A DNA stretch of 64,000 nt from Nematopogon swammerdamellus (GCA_946902875.1 OX336344.1:19799791-19863790), one strand, 5' to 3'; shown: positions 21,979 through 32,671, counted from the first letter of the stretch. Program-made: numbers and translations. The notes: a model not told the origin generated them from the letters alone.

Positions 21979-24510
21979 TGATTTTTTTTTTTTTTTTTTT
22001 TATACTAAGCGCGACATGTGGCGCCGAGTCACCCATAAGGTGTCTAGCGACGCCCATGGACATTCGGGCGTATGCGGGGGTTGCGAATGCCATGCCGGCC
22101 TGACAGGTGCCCATTCACGCCTCTCTTGAAGGACCCGAGACTATACTTGGGGGGAAATATGTGGGCAGGTAGAGCGTTCCAGAGTTTACCGGTTCTGTGG
22201 AGGAAGGATCTGCAGAACCGATTTGTACGCATCCGCGGTAAGTCCAGCGTATAGGGATGCAATCCCTGCCCAGTGCGCGTTGTACGGAGGTGGAAAGGGG
22301 ACGGCGGAATCGCGTTAAACAGCTCCTCCGAGCACTCCCCGTGGAATAAGCGATAGAACACGCTTAGGGCGCCGACATCCCTACGAAGTTGCAGCGGTTC
22401 TAGATCGCGGGACACGTCGGGGTCATCCACTAGTCGCACGGCTCGACGCTGGATCGAGTCCAAAGGCGCAAGCTGGTATTTGGCTGAGCCATCCCACAGG
22501 TGCGAGCAGTACTCCAGGCAGGACCTTATCTGCGATTTATACAAAAGCAGCCTTTGGTCCGGCGTGAAGTACCGTCGAACCTTATTGAGTATACCTAGCT
22601 TTTTTGAGGCCAGCTTGGCCTTGCCCTCGATATGGCGCCGGTAGTTTAGGTCGTGCGACAGTTCGACTCCGAGGACCCCGAGGTGGTCGCTTAATTTAAG
22701 CGACGTGCCTTGGAAGCAAGGAGCTGGTGAGAACGCCGCTCTCTTCGCACTGAACGCGCAAGCTTGTGTTTTTGAAGCGTTGAACTCGACCAAATTACTT
22801 CGGCCCCATTCGGAGATAGACCGAAGCGTTTGTTCGAGTTCAGACACAAGTCTTCGCCTCTTTTCATCCACAACCTCTCGTCTGGCTGAAGGGTGACTGG
22901 TATAGGATCCGTGTGCTGTACTGTCATCCGCATAACAATGTATGTTGCCGAGTGGCAGCATGTCATTGATATGCAGAAGAAACAGTGTGGGTGACAGCAC
23001 AGATCCCTGCGGTACGCCGGCATTCACTGACATGGCATCCGACGAGCAACCGTCCACTAGGACCTGTATGCTACGCCCATGTAGGAAGTCGGCGACCCAG
23101 TCGCAGAGGCCAGAAGGAAGTCCGTACGCCGGAAGCTTGCCCAGGAGCGATTTGTGCCAAACCCTGTCGAATGCCTTGGCAATATCTAGGCCAATTGCCA
23201 AGGATTCACCATGTCCTTCAAGCGATTCCCTCCAAAAGTGAGTGACGTACGCTAGGAGATCACCAGCGGATCGGTTTGGCCGAAAGCCATATTGCCGATC
23301 GCTGATGAGGTTATTTGTCTCCAGGTACGCCATGAGCTGGGCATTGATAATGCGCTCCATCACCTTGCAGAGTAGGGAGGTAATCGCTATAGGTCGGTAG
23401 TTCGAAGGGTTTGAGCGGTCGCCCTTTTTGGGGACCGCTTGAACAAATGCAGATTTCCAGGCCGCCGGCACACGGGAAGTAGAGTAAGAGAGGCGGAAAA
23501 GGCGCGTAAGCACTGGAGCCAGCTCGGGAGCACACCGTTTCAGCACCAACGCAGGAATCCTATCCGGCCCACTCGCCTTCCTGGTGTCTAGGGAGAGAAG
23601 CTCCGCCCGCAAAGTTCGTTGTCGGAACTGTACTTCCGGCATGGAGTTCTCACACCTAGTTATGGATGGAGGGATGGCACCCCCATCGTCCAGGTTGGAG
23701 TTCCCCGCAAAGAGAGACACCAATAAATCGGCTTTCTCCTTTGCGGAGTGGGCAAGTGAGCCCCCAGGACACTGCAGTGGTGGAAGTGAGGAGCGGCAAA
23801 AATTCGATTCGACAGATTTGGCGAGAGACCAAAACTCACGGCTCCCAGTTGGGTGCTGGTTCAGCCTATCGCCAACTCTGCCGATATGCTCGAATTTGGC
23901 CCTGGTAATAGTCCTCTTGCAGGATCTGGAGAGGCGATTGTATTCTTTCTTCAGTTCGGATACATTAGGACCACGTCTGGCACGAGCGCACGACCATGCA
24001 CGATAAGCTGCGCCATTAGCTGCGACAGCTTCAGCACAGTCGCGGCTGTACCAGGGCTGGCTTTTACCACCGAGGCGGACGAGGGCGCTGGGAATGAACA
24101 TCTCCATACCCCCCAGAACCACCTCGGCTACGGCATTGGCGCATTCCGACGGATCATCCGAACTGAAGCATAGCTCTCTCCATGGGTAGGATGCGATGTA
24201 TTTTCGCATCCCATCCCAATCTGCCGACGCGTAGTGCCAAATTCGACGCAATCCTCCAGTACGGGACTGAGGAGGCGAAAATGGCACCGTGGACCCCACT
24301 AGACAGTGGTCAGAGGAGCCAAGAGGAGCGCTCACTGTGACTTTGTATCCAGCAGGGTTCGTCGTCAGCAGAAGATCCAGCAGAGAGGGTACATGACCGT
24401 CTATATCTGGCACTCTGGTAGGTTGATCTACCAGTTGAGACAGGTCATGCGTCAGGGCGAAGTCGTAGGCGGCTCTCCCCGCGAAGTCAGTTCTCCCGGA
24501 GCCCTAAGCT
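21979..24510 (-). mobile_element. 5'-truncated non-LTR retrotransposon (LINE) with poly(A) tail
   Basis: Minus-strand LINE. The 3' end is marked by about 18 T at 21980-21999 on the plus strand. The 5' end lies inside the endonuclease domain near 24507, where the frame meets a TAG. Related 3' pieces occur at 27866-28020, 45280-45665 and 49840-49980. Confidence 0.85.
22044..24413 (-). CDS. LINE reverse transcriptase, 789 codons, uninterrupted
   Basis: An RNA-templated DNA polymerase that copies the element into new sites. The N-terminal piece, with LLDLLLTT and SSDHCLV, is the end of an APE-type endonuclease domain. The catalytic palm follows: AFDRVWH at about residue 414, GVPQGSVLSPTLF at about 455, and the YADD box at about 494, with both aspartates present. 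After it come the thumb and C-terminal segment 'RVRRYFTPDQR...YKSQIRSCLEYCSHLW' and a tail with HRTGKLWNALP. The CR1/Jockey group seems likely, but the clade is uncertain. The frame stays open upstream of the listed ATG to near 24505, so that ATG is not a real start and most of the endonuclease is missing. The lack of stops argues for a fairly young insertion. It cannot be autonomous without its 5' part. Confidence 0.85.
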   Translation of the reverse strand: MPDIDGHVPSLLDLLLTTNPAGYKVTVSAPLGSSDHCLVGSTVPFSPPQSRTGGLRRIWHYASADWDGMRKYIASYPWRELCFSSDDPSECANAVAEVVLGGMEMFIPSALVRLGGKSQPWYSRDCAEAVAANGAAYRAWSCARARRGPNVSELKKEYNRLSRSCKRTITRAKFEHIGRVGDRLNQHPTGSREFWSLAKSVESNFCRSSLPPLQCPGGSLAHSAKEKADLLVSLFAGNSNLDDGGAIPPSITRCENSMPEVQFRQRTLRAELLSLDTRKASGPDRIPALVLKRCAPELAPVLTRLFRLSYSTSRVPAAWKSAFVQAVPKKGDRSNPSNYRPIAITSLLCKVMERIINAQLMAYLETNNLISDRQYGFRPNRSAGDLLAYVTHFWRESLEGHGESLAIGLDIAKAFDRVWHKSLLGKLPAYGLPSGLCDWVADFLHGRSIQVLVDGCSSDAMSVNAGVPQGSVLSPTLFLLHINDMLPLGNIHCYADDSTAHGSYTSHPSARREVVDEKRRRLVSELEQTLRSISEWGRSNLVEFNASKTQACAFSAKRAAFSPAPCFQGTSLKLSDHLGVLGVELSHDLNYRRHIEGKAKLASKKLGILNKVRRYFTPDQRLLLYKSQIRSCLEYCSHLWDGSAKYQLAPLDSIQRRAVRLVDDPDVSRDLEPLQLRRDVGALSVFYRLFHGECSEELFNAIPPSPFHLRTTRTGQGLHPYTLDLPRMRTNRFCRSFLHRTGKLWNALPAHIFPPKYSLGSFKRGVNGHLSGRHGIRNPRIRPNVHGRR

Positions 24511-24727
24511 AGCTGATCCTGATCTAGCTAAGGAGAACCAAAAGAAAAATATAATTATTTCTACAAGCTAATTAGCCTTTTACTGTTGTTAAACATTACA
24601 TACAGATAGTGTGTCACATGTTGTAAAATATTCCTTTGTTGCCATAACATAATAAAGGTCTGACTACACGATCAATCTTATTTGCACAAATTCTATCTTG
24701 TACAAGCAAGCATGTACCGTGTGTTCT
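24511..24727. other. No gene seen
   Basis: Short AT-rich spacer between the LINE and a SINE. Confidence 0.5.
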
Positions 24728-25048
24728 TACCGTGTGGGGCCGGTACTTTAAAAGAATAGCCCCACTGCATCTCTCCCCGTGTATGTCGTAAAAGGCGACT
24801 AAGGGATATGACTCCCTTCTTATATTACTAGGTGGTAGGGTTTACCCCGCCCGGGTTGGTACCACCGCACTGAATGAAAGGTCGGTCGAAACGGCTATGT
24901 AAATAGTTTGTGTTTTCCGTCCAGTTCAGTGTAGCCGGCACGACCGAAGGGAAGGCTGACGTGGCACCAAGATCACCCGGTGTTATGGGCTGACATCACG
25001 GGAGTTGTGGGTGATGTAGCCAACCGTGTAAGTTTCCATAAAAAAAAA
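24728..25048 (+). repeat. Composite SINE C: family-A head joined directly to B body
   Basis: TACCGTGTGGGGCCGGTACT head, then a jump at GATATGACTCCCTTCTTATA into the B body, ending in an A-run. The 5S-like segment is absent. The same structure occurs at 47316-47638 and, inverted, at 31083-31352. Confidence 0.8.
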
Positions 25049-25129
25049 ATGTACGACAAAAGTGTATACCTACCGTGCAAATGGCTTGCACAAGCGCTAA
25101 TTTGCTCAAACTAAAATTGCGCAAGCAAG

Positions 25130-25435
25130 CGTGTGAAGTCGCTATCGTGTGGACGCCGCAAATATTATATGCGCAAACTTTTTGCACAAATCGTTTGCGC
25201 ATTCAAGTCACTATCGAGTGGACGCCGCATATGTTATTCGCGCATACTTTTGCACAAATTATTTTGGCATGCAAATCGCCATCGTTTAGACGCCGCGCAT
25301 GTTCTTTGAGCAAGCTTTTGCACAAATTATTTGCGCATGCAAGTCATTGCAAGTCGCTATCGTGTAGATACCGCGCATGCTCATAAACTGCGCATAAACT
25401 GTTTGCGCATGCAAGTTACTGCGTGTAGCCGGGCC
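25130..25435 (+). repeat. Imperfect tandem repeats of about 75 bp
   Basis: About four units built from 'GCAAGTCGCTATCGTGTGGA', CGCCGCGCATG, and 'CTTTTGCACAAATTATTTGC'. GCAAA/TTTGC half-sites recur. No gene is seen. Confidence 0.65.
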
Positions 25436-25589
25436 TTTAAGTTATCTTTTCTTGTAGGTACTTGTGCAATTCATATTTCATAATATAATTATGTTCTTTT
25501 ACGCATGCCATTTTGGTCTAAAATACATATTTAACAATGTTTTGTTAGTACCTACCATAAAAGTATTAGATATATTATAGTGACTTACA
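25436..25589. other. No gene seen
   Basis: AT-rich spacer. Confidence 0.5.
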
Positions 25590-25705
25590 ATAATAAATAA
25601 TTAACCCATACTACCGCTCACAAGAACTTTAATATTTACAGGATAAACATGAATACTCAAGAATCTGACTACTCTGCCTATTTACATTACATATATCTGG
25701 TGTAC
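25590..25705 (+). repeat. Repeat K, copy without SINE
   Basis: About 100 bp ('AATTAACCCATACTACCGCT' to 'CTGACTACTCTGCCTATTTA') nearly identical to 31358-31447 plus 31775-31790. This copy is the empty site of the family-A insertion found there. Confidence 0.8.
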
Positions 25706-26015
25706 AGTGCCATCGTCAATTTTGATACTTCCTAAATCAAGTCAAAACAAAATAAATAGTATAAGTATATACGTATTATATGACTGAAGCCGGACCAGAA
25801 GTAGTGTAGGTAGGTGATAAAATTTATGAAAATCGTCATGTGCTGTCATTTTACTTGTAGTTAAAGTGGTAAATGGACGCGGTACTATATCGTTTCATTT
25901 CTTCAATTCGATCCGATTAAATTCATGATTGGAAACACTGTTGTAAAAACACTGAGAGCCACACAAATTAATACCTAGAACGGCTTTCAACTTATCGAGG
26001 TGAAAAGCGAGCGTG
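25706..26015. other. No gene seen
   Basis: AT-rich with no supported frame. Confidence 0.5.
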
Positions 26016-26198
26016 TACACGTTTTTTAATCCCCGACGCAAAAAGAGGGGTGTTATAAGTTTAACGTGTGTGTGTATGTGTGTATGCGTGTGTCTGTCTG
26101 TGGCATCGAAGCTCCCAAACGAATGGACCAATTTGAAGGCGGTTTTTTATTAGAAAGCTGGTTTAATCGGGATGGTTCGATTAAACCAGCTTTCTAAA
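26016..26198 (+). repeat. Repeat family H with terminal hairpin
   Basis: 'CCGACGCAAAAAGAGGGGTG', TTATAAGTTTAACGTGTGTG, CTGTGGCATCGAAGCTCCC. The same order occurs inverted at 48360-48530. At the end, TTAGAAAGCTGGTTTAATCG and its complement flank 8 nt (about 26151-26198). Confidence 0.7.
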
Positions 26199-26313
26199 AA
26201 AATGGATATGTTTGTAATCAAGTACCTAATTAAGTGCTTAAACAAAAAATCATTATTTTAAAAAGTGGACCGATTTGAATGCGGTTTTAAAAAAAATCTT
26301 GAAGTAAAATAAA

Positions 26314-26517
26314 ACCTAACCTAACCTAACCCGCCCGAGTTGATACCACCGCATTGAATGAAAGGTCGATCGAAATGGCTATGTAAATAGTTCGTGTTTT
26401 CCGCCTAATTCAGTGTAGCCGGTACGACCCTAGGGAAGCACTGACATGGCACCTACTTCACCAAGGTGCTATGGGCTGACATCCGGTAGTCGATGTAGCC
26501 AACTGTGTCAGATTTAG
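26314..26517 (+). repeat. 5'-truncated SINE-B body after (CCTAA)3
   Basis: Three CCTAA units lead into CCGCCCGAGTTGATACCACC and the rest of the B body, ending at CTGTGTCAG. Its head is missing. Confidence 0.65.
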
Positions 26518-27335
26518 AAAAACAAAGAATTATTTTTTACAAAAAAAAAAATTTTATGTATAGATAATGTAAAAAAAAATCTCTTAATCGATTTAGTTTC
26601 ATGCCCGGAACAAAAAAGTCTTCCAACACATAGATCTCTTTCTTTCAGAAATTGTGAAAAAGCACAATTTTAGTTTTGTTAGTATGGAATAGAAAGAATT
26701 TGATTTTTTTTACCAACTTACACGTGTTACGTCATAATGGTAATGAATACTTTTTTGTTACTGTTATGAAACTGAATCGATTAGGCTATAAAAATCAACC
26801 ACCTATTTTTTATTTAAATACATAAAAAATAAGCCCAAGGTCCAAAAAAAATTATATAGGTTTTACTCCCTATATGATACAGATTAGCGTACTATGAACT
26901 AATTTTGAAAGACCTTTTAAACGAGTACAAATTTCCATACTTTTGTCGATTTTCCAATAATACTCGCGCCGAGTGTCTCACGAAGAGGAAATGCCGACGC
27001 TTATCGCGTGTTGCTTCTCACTCCAGCAATTGGCCTACTCTTTCGACCTCGTGTTTTGTTTAGCACCGTAGTTTTACGCAGGCGAGAATAGATGGCGACA
27101 CCTCCGATGCTCTGCAATGCGATCTTTCTTGGGCCCTTGAAATAAATTAAAAAAAAACCTGAAGAATGCGCTACGTCATAAATTGCAATGATAACTCTAA
27201 CCGTGCTGAAGGCAGTGTTAGTATGTACGTACATGTTGGATCGGAGTAAATTGCTTGCAGCATTAAGTCCGCCTTTTGCACCACTAGAAAGTGTAACTAG
27301 TATATACCTAAATAATATTATCACTATTTTTTTTT
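26518..27335. other. No gene seen
   Basis: AT-rich with A-runs. The minus-strand frame at 27001-27324 has no recognisable content. Confidence 0.45.
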
Positions 27336-27580
27336 ATGTAATCCGATATGGGTGGCTGAGTCGGAGGGGCCAAAGCGCATTCTCCGACCAGCCAGTATCA
27401 CCTCAGAGAAGGTAGGTGCCATACCGGAGACCTCCTTGGATTGCTGGCTATACTGGACTAGAGGAGAACACAACCGAGGCTGCTATGCGGCCATCTTACA
27501 TCCAGTACGGTGGTACCAACCCAGTCGGCTACAATTTGAGCATACCACCTAGTAAGGGGCAAGGGAAGGGACCTACAGTT
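27336..27580 (+). repeat. Family-D repeat
   Basis: Starts TGTAATCCGATATGGGTGGC and ends in CTAGTAAGGGGCAAGGGAAG and 'GGACCTACAGTTT'. Closely matches 59181-59445. A short frame beginning MPYRRPPW is open in both, but identity does not favour codon structure. Confidence 0.75.
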
Positions 27581-27865
27581 TACTATAACGTTTTCGGTGT
27601 GTAAACCTACGAAATCGGTCTTTATTTTTTAAGTGTATATTATTTTTTAAGTTATTTATTATGTAATACTTAATACTTACCACGTTATGAAGTAAATTGA
27701 ATTTCTTTAGCCGCGTCATGAAAATGGGGAGTAATCTCAGAAAAAAAAACGTCACGGCACCGTCATCGGCACGCTCATCGTCACCGCATAAAAATTACTC
27801 GTATGTAGGTTTCACTACGACGCTAAAGACAAAATGTTGACCCAAAAACTGTGTCACTGTGCTTT
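27581..27865. other. No gene seen
   Basis: AT-rich, then a short stretch of CGTCAT/CGTCACCG words near 27750-27790. Confidence 0.45.
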
Positions 27866-28020
27866 TTTTTTATTGAAAGCGCGGCGGCATTGTCTCACCT
27901 ACGAGTAGGTGCCTAACGATGCCCATGAACATTCTGTGATGCACGGGCATTGCGAATGCCATGCTGGCCTGACAGGGGCCTTTTCACGCCCCCTTTGAAA
28001 AACCCAAGCTTGACCCCAAT
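27866..28020 (-). mobile_element. LINE 3'-end fragment
   Basis: Matches the 3' end of the LINE at 22.0 kb: 'AACGATGCCCATGAACATTC', 'GCATTGCGAATGCCATGCTG', CCTGACAGG. It has the same orientation as that LINE. Confidence 0.7.
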
Positions 28021-28583
28021 ACTGACATGACGCAAATGTTGTCACTTCACTGCGACGCTATAGAGTCTAACTTCACAGCGAACAACTTAGCTAGCGACAA
28101 CAATATGTACTTTTTGCCTCAAATGATAGCGATAACTGGCTCCAGGTAAAATGGCCGACGGTTTTGATAAGATAAAACACGCGATATATCACACGCTCTT
28201 TGTCATAACGCTATTCAGTCTTTCCTGACCGCATCTTGTCGGATCCTTTATCCAGAAACTAAGGGTTGCTTGTGTAATGTCTCTGAGTTGATATAGGAAT
28301 TCACGTGAGTACAATTTTTCTTCGTCTTTGATATCTAGATTTTGTTTTTCTCGGTGCTTAGGTGGGTTACTTTGGCCATTATTACTAGGTACTAAATCAG
28401 TGAAGTCTAGGTTATCTTTTCTCTCTGATATGTAACGGATCTTTAATTTGTCCCTTTAAAGCTTAAAAGTTGGTCCATATAATAATATAATATATATGTA
28501 TTTGTCGTGGTAATACCAATAGTTTCAAGGTTATTGATTTTCCGAAAGATATAAAGCGCTATCTATTGACAAGCACATCCGCC
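28021..28583. other. No gene seen
   Basis: AT-rich, no supported frame. The last 15 bases form the left target-site duplication of the next SINE. Confidence 0.45.
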
Positions 28584-28747
28584 TGGTACCGTGTGGGGTC
28601 GGTACTTAAAAAGAATAGCCCCACTGCATCTCTCCCCGTCGCATCTCGTAAAAGTCGACTAAGGGATAGGGGTTTTCCACAAAGGTCCCCAACCAAGCGG
28701 GATTAGTTTGCAGGCCTAGAGCCACCCCCAAATTAACAACTACAACA
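28584..28747 (+). repeat. Short SINE: family-A head with a different tail, flanked by TSD
   Basis: The A head (TACCGTGTGGGGTCGGTACT) is joined to a body with CCAACCAAGCGGGATTAGTT and ending ACAACTACAAC. ACAAGCACATCCGCC occurs at 28569-28583 and 28748-28762, a 15-bp target-site duplication. It is therefore a complete unit of about 164 bp. Confidence 0.85.
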
Positions 28748-28818
28748 ACAAGCACATCCGCCATATATTGGATAATATTAGAACCAGTTTAATTCCTTTA
28801 ACAAGTACTCTTTAGTAA

Positions 28819-29168
28819 GCCAAGTGCGAGTCGAACTCGCGAACCGAGGGATCCGTATCGCCATGTCATGGCCAGCGCCACTCACGCCATCTATGGATTA
28901 GTTAAATGCTTCATCCTGTTTTGGGTAGATGGCGCGCATACGCTTTTTACTTTCTTGCATGGGGACCCCGTGATTATTGTGCGTTTTCTTATTTTTATTA
29001 TTTCTTATTATATCGGCCATAATAAATAACACAGATTCTGTGAAAATTTCAACGGGCTAGCTATTACGGTTCAAGAGATACTGCCCTCCGACAGACAGAC
29101 GGACAGACAGACAGATAGACGGTGTTGGCTTAGTAATAGGGTCTCGTACGACGGATACGGAACCCTAA
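28819..29168 (+). repeat. Family-E repeat
   Basis: GCCAAGTGCGAGTCGAACTC start, 'CCATGTCATGGCCAGCGCCA', GGTTCAAGAGATACTGCC, a (CAGACAGACGGA)n run, and a CGGATACGGAACCCTAAT end. Confidence 0.8.
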
Positions 29169-29345
29169 TAATATGTAAGAGATGCTATATAAACAGACAT
29201 ACAAATATATAAATAAACAAACAATGTGCAGAGAAGGATAACATCATAACATAACGTAACAGGGCAACTAACATAACATTAAACTACAAAGCATTTATAT
29301 GGAGTGATTTTGGAGTTCCGGAAAGTACGATAAAATACGCATCTC

Positions 29346-29768
29346 AAAGAAAAAAAATCGGTCAAGTGCGAGTTTTACTCGTGCACCGAGGGTTCCGTAA
29401 ATTCGCTATGCCATACCTGCTAAAAACCCATATCCGTCTATCTTTTGTCTTTCGACAATGCAAAAAACCGGCCAAGTGCGAGTCGGATTCGCGCACCGAG
29501 GTTTCCGCACCACCAAAAAAAAATTGAAAAAAACACGTTTATTGTATGGGAACCTCGCTTAATTTTTACTCTTTCTATTTTTTATTGTTTGTTGTTATAT
29601 CCGCCATAATAATACATATTTTGTGAAAATTTCAACGGGCTACCTATTACGGTTCAAGAGATACAACCCTCGGACAGACAGACAGACAGACGGACGGACG
29701 GATAGACAGACAGACAGACGGTGTAGGCTTAGTAATAGGCTTCCGTACGGGATACGGAAACCTAAAAA
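29346..29768 (+). repeat. Family-E repeats, one fragment and one fuller copy
   Basis: A partial start at 29346-29460 is followed at 29463 by a second start (ACCGGCCAAGTGCGAGTCGG) running to GGATACGGAAACCTAA. It includes the GGACAGACAGACAGACAGAC tract. Confidence 0.75.
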
Positions 29769-30120
29769 ATAGGTATCGCAATCTTATCATTAGATTGCCA
29801 TTACGAATATTATCATAAATTTCATATGAATTGACAATAATTATCATTATTTTCCATAAATACCTACGTATTACACATATAAGAGGTAGGTACTCAATTT
29901 TATAAGATAGCTAGAGATATCATTTTATCCCGTTGACTCGACAAACAATATCAATTTTAATAAATTAGAGTATAGTCGTATGCTTCAGTTTCAATTTCGT
30001 AGATTTTTATCTATTCTTATTTTAGGGTTTCGTAACCAGCGGCGCTGGCAGGGACCGCGCGTTTTTTTTTAATTTTATTTGATTTTATCCACGAAGAAGA
30101 ACCGCTAAGCAACTTCGCGG
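29769..30120. other. No gene seen
   Basis: AT-rich spacer with no supported feature. Confidence 0.5.
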
Positions 30121-30148
30121 GGAGGGGGGCGAGGGGGGGGGGGGGGGT
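30121..30148. repeat. G-rich tract
   Basis: GGGGAGG, then GGGGGGCGAGG and a run of about 15 G on the plus strand. The length in this assembly is likely approximate. Confidence 0.7.
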
Positions 30149-30167
30149 TATTTTATTAATATTTTAT

Positions 30168-30480
30168 CAACCGACTTCCAAAAAGGAGGAAGTTCTCAAT
30201 TCGTCTGTATGTTGCCGTTGCACGCCTGAAAATTTATAGATGGACCATTTTGTGCTTTTGTACCGCCTTCTACTCAAGATCGAAATAATATTTAATACTT
30301 TTTTAGGGAGGTCGGTTCAATGTTTTTTACAATATTTAGTTACATGAACATGGGTTTCTTCAAACGTCGCATTAACAGGCTAGACTGCTAGACAGCCAGT
30401 AGCAACAGTTCGGCAATCTGCTGGTATGGTACTTAACTGAGCGTGGTTTCGCGAGGAGAGGTGATTTTGGCTCTGTCAAC
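30168..30480 (+). repeat. Two lepidopteran-type repeat fragments
   Basis: 30168-30330 starts ACCGACTTCCAAAAAGGAGG and continues CTCAATTCGTCTGTATG. 30340-30480 ends GAGCGTGGTTTCGCGAGGAG and is the reverse complement of 57383-57480 ('CTCCTCGCGAAACCACGCTC'). Confidence 0.65.
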
Positions 30481-30907
30481 TGCGCCATTGCTTTCTCGGC
30501 GCAGCCACCCATGTTGGTTTAAATAAAATAAAAATAAGGATCGATTCACACCGAGATGGCAGCGGGTATACTCGGTGCGCTCCAGTATGAGAATATCGAT
30601 CATTGACCCCTTCCTCTCAGCACGCACACATGCGCAGAGAGGCGTGTATCGGTCAGCGGCCGCCCGGCTACCACAATAAGCTAGCGACAGTAATTTCGCT
30701 CGATACGCAGAACATAGGGAAGTATCGCTTCCGCAAATACGAGTACATTGGTAGGAAGGGGTGAATGACCGCTATTCTCAGACTGGAGCGTACATACTAT
30801 AGCGCCTAGCCCGGAAGCAGCGTTGCCAAGCGAAGGCGGCCCGCACCACTGCAAGGGGCGGGGCGAGGAGGCTTCGCGCAGAATCTCTACAGGCGGGAGA
30901 GGAACGT
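30481..30907. other. No gene seen
   Basis: GC-richer stretch with no supported frame or match inside the window. Confidence 0.45.
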
Positions 30908-31015
30908 AGTTTATTGTTTATTGTATAATTTCATCCATAGGTAGTTAACCTACGCTTGGACATGTCGAAAATTCCGCCAGTTCTAAATTCAATGCGAAGA
31001 AGAACTGACAAACAA
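30908..31015 (+). repeat. Repeat I
   Basis: 'TTTATTGTTTATTGTATAAT', CCTACGCTTGGACATGT, and 'CCGCCAGTTCTAAATTCAAT' also occur at 57719-57810 in the same orientation. Confidence 0.7.
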
Positions 31016-31082
31016 ACTTCGCAAGTCACAATCTTTGGTTAGTACCTTATTGTATTATATTATAGTAACTTTTTTTTGTTTT

Positions 31083-31352
31083 TTATGGAAACTGACATGG
31101 TTGGCTACATCACCTACAGCATCCGTGATGTCAGCCCATAACACCGGGTGAGCTTGGTGCCACGTCAGTGCTACCCTTCGGTCGTGCCAGCTACACTCAA
31201 ACTGGACGGACATAGCCGTTTCGACCGACCTTTCATTCAGTGCGGTGGTACCAACCCGGGCGGGTTAAACCCTACCACCTAGTAATATAAGAAGGGAGTC
31301 ATATCCCTTAGTCGCCTTTTACGACATACACGGGGAGAGATGCAGTGGGGCA
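31083..31352 (-). repeat. Composite SINE C (A head plus B body)
   Basis: Minus-strand copy. The A head at the right end (GCAGTGGGGC...CACGGGGAGAG) leads into the B body, with the tail 'TATGGAAACTGACATGG' at the left. It is shortened at the head end. Confidence 0.75.
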
Positions 31353-31357
31353 ATTAC

Positions 31358-31447
31358 TTACAAATAATTAACCCATACTACCGCTCACAAGAACATTAAT
31401 ATTTACAGCATAAACATGAATACTCAAGAATCTGACCACTCTGCCTA
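31358..31447 (+). repeat. Repeat K, copy interrupted by SINE
   Basis: Near-identical to 25590-25680. It breaks at CTGCCTA and resumes after the SINE at 31775 with CCTATTTACAT. Confidence 0.8.
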
Positions 31448-31774
31448 CATACATACATAACACACGCTGTATACCGACAATCAGGGTAAGCAGAGTAATC
31501 GGTGTTGTGCTATAAGGACTCTGGTAAATTACAGCACAACACCGACCACCACGTTTAGCACAGTATACGGACAAGACAACTATCAAGCAGCAAGTAAGAC
31601 ACGAAGAACCCACCTGCAGCATGACTAGGTGGAAGGACTGCGCCAAGGTTAGAAGTGGCTAGCCTGTCGCCCTTTAGCGCAGTATCTTGTCCTTATCCCT
31701 TAGTCGCCTCTTACGACATGCACGGGGAGAGATGCAGTGGGGCTAGTCTTTTTAAGTACCGGCCCCACACGGCA
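31448..31774 (-). repeat. Family-A SINE with empty-site partner
   Basis: Minus-strand copy. Comparison with the uninterrupted repeat K places its ends at 31448 and 31774, with CCTA duplicated on both sides. The head reads GTGCCGTGTGGGGCCGG. The other end is a (TATG)n-like run. Confidence 0.85.
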
Positions 31775-31937
31775 CCTATTTACATAATAATGCAGTCTGC
31801 TTAGGGAGGGCTCTGGGCAGGAGGAAGCATCGAGAGAGGAAGCTATTTAGCCGCTGCCGCCGCGATCATTTCCAGCGCTTCAATCGATGCTATGTATTTT
31901 AGAAATGAAAATAAAGTTAAAAATTTTAGACACTGAA

Positions 31938-32570
31938 ACTGAAATGAAATGAAATGAAAATATACTTTATTGTACACCGTATAAAAAGGTTACAAAAGGC
32001 GAGTTTAATGCCTTGCGGCATTCTTTACGAACTAACCTTTGGGATGTGGAACAGACGTAGGGGCGGACAATGCAGTACTAAACCGGGAACAGTTGTATGA
32101 AATATAAATACACACATATACAAATTGTACAAAGATACATACAATCAATATAAATCCTTACATATACATAATTACATATATACAATAAGAAATATACATA
32201 TTATAATATACCTACATCAACTCTTATATACTATACATACATACTTATATACATACTTTACATATATTTCAACTGGATTGAAGACGCAAGGGCATCGGTG
32301 AGTATATATATTTATTTTACCTACTCATTGCCATGTGGTTTCAGAAATCGTTTGTGGATACGTTCTTTGAACATGTGGATAGTAGTGGAGCGACGTGTCT
32401 CCTCAGGAAGTTGATTCCACATGCGAGCCGCACTAACTGTAAATGAGTCAGTGTAGAACGAACTCGAGTGGGCTGGTATTGCTAGGAGTAAGTTGTCAGT
32501 GGATCTCAGAGAGAGACCATGAGAACAGAGAAAATTAAACCGCTCACTTAGGTATATCGGAGCAGCAGGG
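31938..32570 (-). mobile_element. LINE 3' end with C-terminal coding remnant
   Basis: The 3' tail is at the left: a (TGAAA)n-type repeat, then ATATACTTTATTGTACACCG and an AT-rich UTR. On the minus strand, 32330-32560 still reads SLRSTDNLLLAIPAHSSSF and FTVSAARMWNQLPEE, the post-RT tail of a non-LTR element. The same tail is seen at 54.3-54.5 kb and, without coding sequence, at 56965-57380. Confidence 0.75.
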
Positions 32571-32671
32571 TCGCCGCTTCGCTGCCGGCCGCTTCCATCC
32601 GTTGTGAATTGACCCTAATATAATATACCGCTTCTATTCTCCTTCTGTCAGGTCATATTATGTATGAAAAA

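Noticed and set aside
22691..24173. Plus-strand and alternate frames across the LINE
   Set aside because: Shadows of the 789-codon reverse-transcriptase frame.
26314..26331. (CCTAA)3, insect telomere motif
   Set aside because: Only three units next to a SINE. Too short for telomeric or interstitial telomere origin to be claimed.
27416..27604. Conserved small ORF in family D (MPYRRPPW...)
   Set aside because: Also open at 59269-59463, but similarity is equal at non-coding positions and continues outside the frame, as expected for copies of a repeat.
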